Part shown: one piece after another, positions 8,377 to 15,663 of the stretch
How the letters are laid out: every line of letters begins with the position of its first letter
Position numbering within the stretch: the stretch's first letter is position 1
DNA from: Pseudolabrys sp.
GTDB lineage: Bacteria; Pseudomonadota; Alphaproteobacteria; Rhizobiales; Xanthobacteraceae
Assembly: GCA_017849615.1 (NCBI GenBank)
Contig: JAFIGS010000011.1
Span: 124,001-188,000 of the forward strand
Length of the DNA: 64,000 bases
Direction of reading: 5' to 3'
Position numbers and translations under genes: made by a program
Notes under the pieces: generated by a model
What the model was told of the DNA's origin: nothing
The model's database searches: none
Seen by the model: only the letters and a program-made list of their open reading frames with translations

Positions 8377-8738
8377 GCTCTTCCTAAAGAATCCTTAAGA
8401 TCTATTTGTAGTAGTAGTTGGGCTGTCAGTTGGACTCATGACTCGCCATCAACAATCTGTCCACCGCTGGGCCGGGACGAATTCAGAATCCCCGCTTATC
8501 GATCGCGACAGTGTCCACGGCGCCAGGCGCTTCTAGCCGCCGTTTCGGCGAGTTATCCAGCACAATCCCCAGATCGCCATCCACATCCCGCCGTGCGCTC
8601 GCATCCGGTCTGCTTTCGTTCGTCCCGGGAGACGGCGATGTGGACAAAAATTGACCTGTCCCGCCGCGCCCGCTTACATGCCCCCCGAGGGCGGCAAACT
8701 GTCCCCGGCAATCCACATCCTGCCCGGCTGCCATACAG
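8377..8738. other. Candidate chromosomal replication origin (oriC)
   Basis: This 362-bp gene-free gap lies between divergent hemE and PPSR. Six DnaA-box-like 9-mers are visible. TTGTCCACA (8639-8647, minus) differs from TTATCCACA at one base. TTATCCAGC (8553-8561), CCATCCACA (8577-8585) and CAATCCACA (8709-8717) differ at two. CTGTCCACC (8457-8465) and GTGTCCACG (8511-8519) differ at three. The hemE-proximal 45 bp is AT-rich. Four GANTC sites lie within 102 bp (8389, 8433, 8440, 8486). Genes on both sides point away from the gap. Experimentally mapped alphaproteobacterial origins lie beside hemE, so the context is strong. The boxes are imperfect, so this stays a prediction. Confidence 0.65.
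8384..8398. promoter_or_regulatory. CtrA-like site with embedded GANTC
   Basis: CTAA-N7-TTAA matches the CtrA consensus TTAA-N7-TTAA at seven of eight bases. Its 7-bp spacer AGAATCC carries a GAATC (CcrM) methylation site. It lies 8 bp upstream of the hemE start at the edge of the origin candidate. Caulobacter combines CtrA sites, GANTC and hemE transcription at its origin in the same way. Confidence 0.45.
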
Positions 8739-9575
8739 ATGTCCGATACAGGCTATTTTCATCTGCATCTCGTGTCCGACGCGACCGGCGAGACCCTGAT
8801 TACGGTCGCGCGCGCCGCGGCGGCGCAATATGCCAATGTATCGCCTGTCGAGCATCTTTACCCGATGGTGCGCTCGAAAAAGCAGCTCGATCACTGTCTT
8901 GCCGAGATCACCGAGTCGCCCGGCCTCGTCCTCTATACGCTGCTTGAAGAGGACCTGATCCAGTTGCTCGAGAACAAGTGCCGCGATCTCGGGCTGCCCT
9001 GCATGTCGGTGCTTGGGCCGATCCTGCGCCTGTTCCAGTCCTATCTCGGTACCGAAACGATCCACCGCGCCGGCGCGCAGCACGTTCTCAACGCCGAATA
9101 CTTCAACCGCATCGACGCCCTCAACTACACGATGATGCATGACGACGGCCAGCATGTCAGCGGCCTCGACGACGCCGACGTGGTGCTGATCGGCGTGTCG
9201 CGCACATCGAAGACGCCGACTTCGATCTATCTCGCCAATCGCGGCATCAAGACCGGCAACGTGCCGCTGGTGCCCGGTGTGCCGCTGGCGTCGGAAGTCG
9301 AAAAGTTGAAGCGGCCGCTGGTGATCGGGCTTTACGCCAGCCCGGAGCGCATTGTGCAGATCCGCGAAAACCGTCTGCTCGGTCTCAAGGCGCACCGCGA
9401 TGACGATCGCTATATCGACAAGGCTGCGGTCGCCGAGGAGGTCGCTTATTCGCGGCGGCTTTGCACCAAGCACGGCTGGCCCCTGATCGACGTCACCCGG
9501 CGCTCGATCGAGGAAACCGCGGCCGCGATCGTCAAGCTGCTCAACGAGCGGCGGCGGCAGCCGGCTGCGACGTAA
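8739..9575 (+). CDS. Pyruvate phosphate dikinase regulatory protein (kinase/pyrophosphorylase)
   Basis: This 278-residue protein of the DUF299/PPSR family is a bifunctional ADP-dependent kinase and Pi-dependent pyrophosphorylase. It switches pyruvate phosphate dikinase or PEP synthase off and on. The conserved opening '[14 protein letters not shown]' and the P-loop-like '[20 protein letters not shown]' are both present, and length is typical. It is the family called RP001 in the Rickettsia origin cluster. It is the first gene on the right-hand side of the candidate origin, and maf follows after 22 bp. Confidence 0.93.
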   Translation: MSDTGYFHLHLVSDATGETLITVARAAAAQYANVSPVEHLYPMVRSKKQLDHCLAEITESPGLVLYTLLEEDLIQLLENKCRDLGLPCMSVLGPILRLFQSYLGTETIHRAGAQHVLNAEYFNRIDALNYTMMHDDGQHVSGLDDADVVLIGVSRTSKTPTSIYLANRGIKTGNVPLVPGVPLASEVEKLKRPLVIGLYASPERIVQIRENRLLGLKAHRDDDRYIDKAAVAEEVAYSRRLCTKHGWPLIDVTRRSIEETAAAIVKLLNERRRQPAAT

Positions 9576-9597
9576 TTCGTCCGACGAAAGTAAGATC

Positions 9598-10206
9598 ATG
9601 CCTCTCTGGTTAGGCCAGCAGCCTTTGGTTCTCGCGTCGAAGAGCGACATCCGCGGCAAGATTCTCGCCGCGGCCGGCCTGCGTTTCGGCATTCGCGCGG
9701 CGCAGATCGACGAGCGCGCCGTCGAAGCCGAGGCGAAAGTCAGCGATGCTATTGCCGCGGCGCGGCTTCTCGCACGCGCCAAGGCCATGGCGGTAGCGGC
9801 GCAAATGCCGGGCCATATCGTGCTCGGCGCCGATCAGACGCTGGCGTTCGGCTCGATGCGGCTGACCAAACCGGTCAATCGCAAGGATGCCGCCGCGCAA
9901 TTGCGCACCCTGCGCGGCCAGACGCACGAGCTGCATTCGGGAATCGCGGTGGTTCGCGATGGCGAAGTGCTGTTCGATCTCGTCGATACCGCGCGGCTGA
10001 CGATGCGCGATTTCTCCGATCGTTTTCTCGACGACTATCTCGACATGACCGGCGATGTGGCGATGACCAGTGTCGGCGCCTATCAGCTCGAAGGCATCGG
10101 CATTCATCTGTTCGACCGCGTCGAGGGTGACTACTTCACCATTCTCGGTCTGCCGTTGTTGCCGCTGCTGACGTTTCTGCGCGAGAGCGGTCATGTCGAT
10201 GGTTGA
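9598..10206 (+). CDS. maf: Maf-family nucleoside triphosphate pyrophosphatase
   Basis: This 202-residue Maf-like protein hydrolyses (modified) nucleoside triphosphates to monophosphates and has been linked to septum inhibition. The N-terminal motif reads 'LASKSDIRGKIL' instead of the common SASPRR, and the central motif 'VLGADQTLAF' replaces GADTVV. C-terminal 'TSVGAYQLEGIG' and 'DYFTILGLPLLPLL' are conserved. The altered motifs resemble the alphaproteobacterial Maf-like branch, so substrate preference may differ from E. coli Maf. It lies between PPSR and coaE. The aroE gene often found after maf is absent here. Confidence 0.85.
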   Translation: MPLWLGQQPLVLASKSDIRGKILAAAGLRFGIRAAQIDERAVEAEAKVSDAIAAARLLARAKAMAVAAQMPGHIVLGADQTLAFGSMRLTKPVNRKDAAAQLRTLRGQTHELHSGIAVVRDGEVLFDLVDTARLTMRDFSDRFLDDYLDMTGDVAMTSVGAYQLEGIGIHLFDRVEGDYFTILGLPLLPLLTFLRESGHVDG

Positions 10207-10239
10207 TGATGCGCCGCGTCCGGGACAAGGGATCGCGTA

Positions 10240-10839
10240 ATGTTCATTCTCGGGCTGACCGGCTCCATCGGCATGGGCAAGACGGCAACGGCGAAGATGT
10301 TCGCCGACGAAGGCGTGCCGGTGCAGGACGCCGACGCCGCTGTGCATGCGCTTTATGAAGGTAAGGCGACGCCGCTGATCGAGGCAGCCTTTCCCGGCAC
10401 GACCACGGACGGCAAGGTCGATCGCGTCAAGCTCGGCGCCATGGTCATCGGCAAGCCGGAAGCCATGGCGAGACTGGAAAAGATCGTTCATCCGCTGGTG
10501 GCGCAGGAACGCGACGGTTTTCTCGCCGCGGCGGAGCAGGCCGGCGCGGACATCGTCGTTCTCGACATTCCGCTGCTCTATGAAACCGGCAGCGACGTTA
10601 ATTGCGACGCGGTGGTCGTGGTCTCGGCCCCGGCCGAGGTGCAGCGCGAGCGGGTTCTGGCGCGCCCCGGCATGACCGAGGAACGGTTCGCCGCCATCCT
10701 GGCCAAGCAAATGCCGGATGCGGACAAGCGGGCGCGGGCCGATTTCATCGTGGATACGTCCCGAGGCTTCGACGCCGCGCGGCAGCAGGTGCGTGAAATT
10801 CTCAGCCAGTTGCGTACTATGCCGTTCAAGTCGTCCTGA
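10240..10839 (+). CDS. coaE: Dephospho-CoA kinase
   Basis: This 199-residue P-loop kinase performs the last step of coenzyme A synthesis, phosphorylating the 3'-hydroxyl of dephospho-CoA. Walker A is at the N-terminus ('[11 protein letters not shown]'). The acceptor-site Asp is in '[11 protein letters not shown]', and the LID region is '[28 protein letters not shown]'. Length is normal. It sits 33 bp after maf and 16 bp before dnaQ in a rightward operon leading away from the origin. The window also carries coaA, so the first and last enzymes of the CoA pathway are both here. Confidence 0.96.
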   Translation: MFILGLTGSIGMGKTATAKMFADEGVPVQDADAAVHALYEGKATPLIEAAFPGTTTDGKVDRVKLGAMVIGKPEAMARLEKIVHPLVAQERDGFLAAAEQAGADIVVLDIPLLYETGSDVNCDAVVVVSAPAEVQRERVLARPGMTEERFAAILAKQMPDADKRARADFIVDTSRGFDAARQQVREILSQLRTMPFKSS

Positions 10840-10855
10840 GTCGCGACACGGAACC

Positions 10856-11554
10856 ATGCGCGAAATCGTTCTCGATACCGAAACCACCGGACTCGATCCC
10901 AACCAGGGCCACCGCCTGGTCGAGCTTGGCTGCGTCGAACTGCTCAACCGCATCCCGACCGGGCAGACGTTCCACGTCTATATCAACCCCGAGCGCGACA
11001 TGCCGATGGAGGCCTTCAACGTCCACGGCCTGTCGGCGGAGTTTCTGAGCGGGCACCGCAAGTTCGGGGACGTCGTTGACGATTTTCTCGCCTTCATCGG
11101 CGACGATACGCCGCTGGTGATTCATAACGCCGAGTTCGATCACAAATTCCTTTGCGCCGAGCTCAAGCTGCTCAAGCGCGCGCTGATCGGCCGCGAGCGG
11201 CTGGTTGATACATTGGCGCTGGCGCGGCGCAAGCATTCGGCGGGCCCGTACAATCTCGATGCGCTGTGCAGCCGCTACGGCATCGACAATTCGCGTCGCA
11301 CCAAGCACGGCGCGCTGCTCGACGCCGAAATCCTGGCCGAGGTCTATCTGGAATTGCTCGGCGGCCGGCAGGCTTCGCTCGGCCTTGCCGAAAGCGTGAC
11401 GCCGAGTGTGTTTGCGGCCGGCGGCGCGGCGACGGTGCGGGTGCGGCCGGCGCCGCTCAAGCCGCGGCTGACCGAGGCCGAACTCGCGGCGCATCGCGAA
11501 TTCGTCGGCACGCTCGGCGAACAGGCGCTGTGGCTGAATTATCGCGCGAGCTGA
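10856..11554 (+). CDS. dnaQ: DNA polymerase III epsilon subunit (3'-5' exonuclease)
   Basis: This 232-residue DEDDh exonuclease is the proofreading subunit of the replicative polymerase. Exo I is 'LDTETTGLD', Exo II 'VIHNAEFDHKFL', and Exo III 'HGALLDAEILAEVY', with the catalytic His. The C-terminal tail ('TEAELAAHREFV') matches the region that contacts the polymerase alpha subunit. The open frame extends into coaE, but ATG 10856 ('MREIVLDTETT') is the family start. It is the end of the PPSR-maf-coaE-dnaQ run. Confidence 0.96.
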   Translation: MREIVLDTETTGLDPNQGHRLVELGCVELLNRIPTGQTFHVYINPERDMPMEAFNVHGLSAEFLSGHRKFGDVVDDFLAFIGDDTPLVIHNAEFDHKFLCAELKLLKRALIGRERLVDTLALARRKHSAGPYNLDALCSRYGIDNSRRTKHGALLDAEILAEVYLELLGGRQASLGLAESVTPSVFAAGGAATVRVRPAPLKPRLTEAELAAHREFVGTLGEQALWLNYRAS

Positions 11555-11567
11555 CGGCTTTGCGCCG

Positions 11568-13028
11568 CTAAGCCGGGATGGCGGCGATCTCGTCGGTCAG
11601 GCGCTGGACCTGCTCGCGAATGACGCGGCTCTGATCGGCGACGCCGGTCGAGGCATCGCTGAGCTTGGTCGCGGCCCGTGAGGCTTCGATCGCGACATTC
11701 TCGATCCGCGCCATCGACCCGCCCACCATGCTGACGCTGTCGGCCGCGGCGAAACCGTTGGCCGCGATGTCCTGCGCGCCCATGGCCTGACGATCGACGG
11801 CCTGCGCGATCTGCGCCGAAAATTCATCGACCTTCGTGATCGTCTCGGTGATCGACATGATGGCCTCGACCGACAGCGCCGTCTCGGCGCGCATGGCCTC
11901 GATGCTGCGGCCGATCTCCTCGGTCGCCCGCGTCGTCTGGCCGGCCAGCGTTTTGACTTCCTGCGCCACCACGGCGAAGCCCTTGCCGGCTTCGCCCGCG
12001 CGCGCCGCCTCGATGGTCGCGTTCAGCGCCAGAAGATTGGTTTGCGCCGCTACGGCATTGATCAGGCCGGTGACCTTGCCGATTTCCTGCGTGGTGGCGG
12101 CAAGACGGTTGATGATGTCCCTGGTGCGGCTCGCCTGGGTCATGGCGCTGCTGGCGAGGCGCGACGATTGCATGGCGTTCTGGCCGACCTCGGCGATCCC
12201 GGCGGCCAGTTTTTCCCCGGCCGCGGCGGCGCTGGCGACCATGCCGGCGGTGCGCTGCGACGCCACGGACACGGCCTTGGATTGCTCGCTGGCGTCGGTG
12301 GCGGTGCGGTCGAGACGGCCGGCGTCGTGCTGCAGCGTTTGCGCGGCGCCGTGCAGAATGTCGGTCGAGTGCGCGATGGCGTTGCGGAAATCGTTGAGCA
12401 GGTTGCCCAGATGCGCGGCGCGGTGACGGGTCGCCTCGAGTTCGAGTTCGCGGTGCTTGCCGATGCGCGCGAGCTCGGTGGCGGCGAGGTCGGACGCGCG
12501 CTGCGCGGCCTCGGCGCTATGGAATGCGGCGCGGATGGCCTGGCTGATGCCGATCAGCATCGCGGTCTCGAACGCGACGGCGATGGCGTGCACGATGACG
12601 CGCCAGGTGTTGGTGCCGCCGGCGAACACCGCCATGGGCAGCAGATAGTTGAGCGACAGATGCTGGGCCGCGATGAGCAGCGCGGTGGCGACCAGCAGCA
12701 CCGGGTCGCAGAAGCCCGACACCAGCGCCAGCACGACGAAATAGTAGAAGTGCATCTCGATCTGCCACGGATGATCCGCGAACAGAAACACGAGCAGCGA
12801 GGTCTGGCCGACCAGCGCGATGGCGATGCCGTAGGTCACCGCGGTCATCGGCCGCTTGAGCGCCATGAGCAGGGCGGGCGCCGCGGCAAGCGCGAGCGCG
12901 ATGGCCAGGGTTCCCGGCACCGAGCGCCCGAACGAGAACGCGGTGATCGCCGTGATCGGCACGGCCGCGATCGCCAGCGCGATCAGGGCAAGGGCAACCG
13001 TCCTGCGAAGCTGCTCGAGTGTGGTCAT
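11568..13028 (-). CDS. Methyl-accepting chemotaxis protein with integral-membrane sensor
   Basis: This is a 486-residue chemoreceptor. The first ~180 residues form about six transmembrane helices, with a conserved polar stretch 'EMHFYYFVVLALVSGFCDPVLLVATALLIAAQHLSLNYLLP', and there is no periplasmic loop domain. No HAMP domain is seen. A coiled-coil signalling domain follows, with the tip '[39 protein letters not shown]'. The membrane-embedded input suggests sensing of a hydrophobic, redox or gas signal, but the ligand is unknown. The start overlaps the stop of the upstream small gene by 4 bp, so the pair is translationally coupled. Confidence 0.92.
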   Translation of the reverse strand: MTTLEQLRRTVALALIALAIAAVPITAITAFSFGRSVPGTLAIALALAAAPALLMALKRPMTAVTYGIAIALVGQTSLLVFLFADHPWQIEMHFYYFVVLALVSGFCDPVLLVATALLIAAQHLSLNYLLPMAVFAGGTNTWRVIVHAIAVAFETAMLIGISQAIRAAFHSAEAAQRASDLAATELARIGKHRELELEATRHRAAHLGNLLNDFRNAIAHSTDILHGAAQTLQHDAGRLDRTATDASEQSKAVSVASQRTAGMVASAAAAGEKLAAGIAEVGQNAMQSSRLASSAMTQASRTRDIINRLAATTQEIGKVTGLINAVAAQTNLLALNATIEAARAGEAGKGFAVVAQEVKTLAGQTTRATEEIGRSIEAMRAETALSVEAIMSITETITKVDEFSAQIAQAVDRQAMGAQDIAANGFAAADSVSMVGGSMARIENVAIEASRAATKLSDASTGVADQSRVIREQVQRLTDEIAAIPA

Positions 13029-13378
13029 GAGGTCGGTTCACTGTAGGACAGCGCGGCGGCGCAAGCGGCCAGGAATTTCGGGTCCATGACCAGCCAGGCG
13101 CCGCGCGAGAGCATGCGGTCGGCGTAAGTCCGGTCGGCCGGCATCACGATGGCGACGAAGGGCAGGCCGCCGAAGCGGACGAAGCGGCCGCCGCTGTCCG
13201 TGGCCTGCGTCATGCTGTCCGCCGCCGAAGTCCAGGGCGCGAACATCACGGCGACGCCGTCATCGGATTTCAGCGGCACGAGTCCGATGCGCGCGCTGGC
13301 GACGAACGCGCCGAGCGTCAGGCAAATCAGAAAGCCGATGTCGAGGAATAGGCCGCGGCGCGGCGATAGGCATTTCAA
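13025..13378 (-). CDS. Hypothetical membrane-anchored protein coupled to a chemoreceptor
   Basis: This 117-residue protein has one N-terminal transmembrane helix ('FLDIGFLICLTLGAFVASARIGLVP') and a small soluble domain. Conserved-looking stretches are 'VAVMFAPWTSAADSM' and 'RFVRFGGLPFVAIVMPAD'. Similar proteins occur beside this type of membrane-sensor chemoreceptor in Bradyrhizobium-like genomes, but I know of no function. The 4-bp overlap with the receptor gene suggests an accessory role in sensing, which is an inference. A palindrome sits 3 bp upstream of its start. Confidence 0.7.
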   Translation of the reverse strand: MKCLSPRRGLFLDIGFLICLTLGAFVASARIGLVPLKSDDGVAVMFAPWTSAADSMTQATDSGGRFVRFGGLPFVAIVMPADRTYADRMLSRGAWLVMDPKFLAACAAALSYSEPTS

Positions 13379-13381
13379 AGC

Positions 13382-13401
13382 GTGAGACCTGCTGGTCTCA
13401 C
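13382..13401 (-). promoter_or_regulatory. Operator-like palindrome upstream of the receptor operon
   Basis: GTGAGACC-TGCT-GGTCTCAC is a perfect 8-bp inverted repeat just upstream of the start at 13378. A TATATA box (13405-13410) lies immediately beyond it on the minus strand, which would place transcription start inside the palindrome. This is a classical repressor-operator layout (TetR-like spacing). An RNA hairpin in the 5' leader is the alternative. Confidence 0.4.
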
Positions 13402-13510
13402 CGGTATATAAACAGTGTCGTTAAAGAACCCTTATGAGTCATAACGACCGCACTCACATACCGCGCCTGTTGCGCGAGATGCGATCACGTCGTGGTGACG
13501 CGATGCAACG

Positions 13511-13999
13511 TCAGTTGCCGGCCGGTGCAGGCTGCCCGGCCATTTGTTCCATCTTCTGGCGATACAGCGCGACGAAATCGACCGGGTCGAGCAGCAGCGG
13601 CGGGAACCCGCCATTGCGCACGGTGGTTGCGATGATCTCGCGCGCGAACGGGAACAGCAGACGTGGGCATTCGATCAGCACCACGGCGTTCAGGCTTTCC
13701 TGCGGCACATTGCGAATACGGAACACCCCGCCGAAGGCGAGATCGAAGCTGAACAGAAGGCTGCCCGCGTTCTCCGCCTTGCCGGACAGATGCAACACCA
13801 CTTCGATGTCGGTGTCGGACACCGGCGAAGCGTTGACGTTGATCTGGATGCCGATCTGCGGTTGCTGGCCGGTGACGAGGGACTTCGGCGCGTTCGGATT
13901 CTCGAACGAGAAATCCTTGATGTACTGCGCTACCACATTGAGCTGCGGCACCTGATCGGCGGTGAATTCTTCGGCCTGGCCGCCATTCGTGGTCGTCAT
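13511..13999 (-). CDS. secB: Protein-export chaperone SecB
   Basis: This 162-residue cytosolic tetrameric chaperone keeps preproteins unfolded and hands them to SecA. The family signatures '[19 protein letters not shown]', '[27 protein letters not shown]' and '[29 protein letters not shown]' are intact. The length is standard for alphaproteobacteria. It stands alone on the minus strand with fxsA reading the same way upstream. Confident. Confidence 0.97.
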   Translation of the reverse strand: MTTTNGGQAEEFTADQVPQLNVVAQYIKDFSFENPNAPKSLVTGQQPQIGIQINVNASPVSDTDIEVVLHLSGKAENAGSLLFSFDLAFGGVFRIRNVPQESLNAVVLIECPRLLFPFAREIIATTVRNGGFPPLLLDPVDFVALYRQKMEQMAGQPAPAGN

Positions 14000-14117
14000 C
14001 GAAGTTCCCTCTGTTTTCGCGGCGGTTGGCTAACACGCCACTCCAGTGCGAACAAGGACGCCGGCTCATATCGTCGCAGCGGCCGCGGCCTGTCGTTGCG
14101 CATCGTAAACGCGCGGC

Positions 14118-14594
14118 TCAGCGCTCGGTGCCGTTGCGCTCGCGGCCGGGCAGCCGCGGGTCCTCGACCTGACGCCATTGGTCGGGCTCGAGATCGACGA
14201 CGCCATCGGGCGCGGTGGGCGGCGCTCTGCGGCCAAGCGCCGCCCCGGTCAGGCTGCGCCAGAGCGGCACCAGCAGAACCAGCAGCCCGATGGCGCCGGT
14301 GATCAGCCCGGGAATCGCCAGCAGAAACCCGCCCAGCAGCGTCAAACCGCCGGTGCCGTCGGCACTCAGGGCGGTAAATTGCTGGCGGCCGAAGCCGTCG
14401 CGCATGGCCATGCGAACGCGCTGCACGTGCTGACCGCCGGCGCGGCGCAAAATCACGCCGCCGGCGAGCGACAGGCCGATCAGCAGCGCCAGCGCCGCGA
14501 CGAAGCCCCAAGCCGCTGCAACCGCGATAAACACCGCCAGTTCGGCCAGTGGCAGCGCCAGAAGGGCCAGCACCAGCCATTTTGCCACATTCAT
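14118..14594 (-). CDS. fxsA: FxsA-family membrane protein
   Basis: This 158-residue inner-membrane protein of the FxsA family is named for suppression of F exclusion of phage T7 when overproduced. The N-terminal half carries two or three hydrophobic segments ('WLVLALLALPLAELAVFIAVAAAWG', 'ALALLIGLSLAGGVIL'), and a third follows ('LTLLGGFLLAIPGLITGAIGLLVLL'). The C-terminus is hydrophilic. ATG 14594 is chosen because an AGAGGA site stands 6 nt before it. ATG 14600 touches that site. It is divergent from the Tim44-like gene, as in related genomes. Confidence 0.88.
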   Translation of the reverse strand: MNVAKWLVLALLALPLAELAVFIAVAAAWGFVAALALLIGLSLAGGVILRRAGGQHVQRVRMAMRDGFGRQQFTALSADGTGGLTLLGGFLLAIPGLITGAIGLLVLLVPLWRSLTGAALGRRAPPTAPDGVVDLEPDQWRQVEDPRLPGRERNGTER

Positions 14595-14812
14595 CTGCAT
14601 TCCTCTGATCGGCTGGCGATATTGGCCTTCGCGCCCCGATCGTTTATGGTCCGGCAGGTCCAAATGCGCTGCGAAAACGGCGCCAAACCTCTGGATCGGC
14701 GCGTCCGCAGGCTTAGATAGGGCGGATACGCGATAATCGCCATTTCGCCTCGCCGGCCATGCTCAAGAAGCCGGATGGGCCGGAAGCGCCTTCCGGGACG
14801 GTAGCCGAAAGA

Positions 14813-15532
14813 ATGCAAGACGTGTTCGATATCTACACCATCATCTTTCTGGCGCTCGCGGTGTTCATTTTCCTGCGGCTGCGCAGCGTGCTCGGTCAGC
14901 GGACCGGCCGCGAGAGGCCGCCATACGACCCCTATGCCGCCCGCGAGCCGGCGCGGCCCGCCACCGACAATGTGGTCCAGATCCCCAGCCGCGCCGGCGA
15001 TGCCGCGCGCAAGCCTGACGACGCGGAAGAGGAAACCGCGCCTGTGGAGCGCTGGAAGGGTATCGCGGAGCCCGACTCTGCCGTCGCCAAAGGGCTCGAC
15101 GCCGTGGCGGCCGCCGATAGCGGCTTTGACGCCAATCACTTCCTGACTGGCGCCCGCGCCGCCTATGAGATGATCGTCACGGCCTATGCCGAAGGCGACC
15201 GGCGCACCTTGCGCAACCTGCTGTCGCGCGAAGTCGCCGAAGGTTTCGAGGCGGCGATCACCGATCGCGAGAAGCGTGGCGACGTCGTTGAAAGCCGTTT
15301 CGTGTCGATCGACAAGGCGACCATTACCAATGCCGAGGTGCGTGGCCGCAGCGTGCAGATCACCGTGCGCTTCCTGTCCAAGCTGGTCACGGCGACGCGC
15401 AACAAGGCCGGCGACGTGATCGACGGCGACGCCGAGACCGTCACCGACGTCACCGATGTGTGGACCTTCGCGCGCGATGCTTCCTCGCGCGACCCGAACT
15501 GGAAACTGGTCGCGACCGAAGCCGGGCAGTGA
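14813..15532 (+). CDS. Tim44-like (TimA) domain protein
   Basis: This is a 239-residue membrane-anchored protein. One N-terminal helix ('FDIYTIIFLALAVFIFLRLRSVLG') is followed by a proline-rich linker. A C-terminal Tim44-like domain (about residues 105-239, 'FLTGARAAYEMIVTAYAEGDRRTLRNLLS') ends in 'DVWTFARDASSRDPNWKLVATEAG'. It is the bacterial relative of the mitochondrial import motor subunit, and in alphaproteobacteria it is thought to act at the inner membrane or periplasm. The open frame begins at 14759, but the family starts at 'MQDVFDIYTIIFL', hence ATG 14813. It is divergent from fxsA and followed by mltA. Confidence 0.9.
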   Translation: MQDVFDIYTIIFLALAVFIFLRLRSVLGQRTGRERPPYDPYAAREPARPATDNVVQIPSRAGDAARKPDDAEEETAPVERWKGIAEPDSAVAKGLDAVAAADSGFDANHFLTGARAAYEMIVTAYAEGDRRTLRNLLSREVAEGFEAAITDREKRGDVVESRFVSIDKATITNAEVRGRSVQITVRFLSKLVTATRNKAGDVIDGDAETVTDVTDVWTFARDASSRDPNWKLVATEAGQ

Positions 15533-15563
15533 CGGCATGCCGGGGGGCGAAGCCTTCTCAAGG

Positions 15564-15663
15564 TCATTCCGGGGCGCCACGAAGCGGCGAGCCCGGAATC
15601 CATATTCACAAACAGGGCGCATGGATTCCGGGCTCGGCGCTTTGCGCCGTCCCGGAATGACGA
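15564..15663. repeat. Intergenic palindromic repeat, family R1, copy 1
   Basis: Outer arms TCATTCCGGG / CCCGGAATGA and inner arms GAGCCCGGAATCCAT / ATGGATTCCGGGCTC give a cloverleaf-like element of about 100 bp. The same layout recurs at 24032, 41921 and 50545. Its 3' end supplies the ATG of mltA. Confidence 0.85.
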
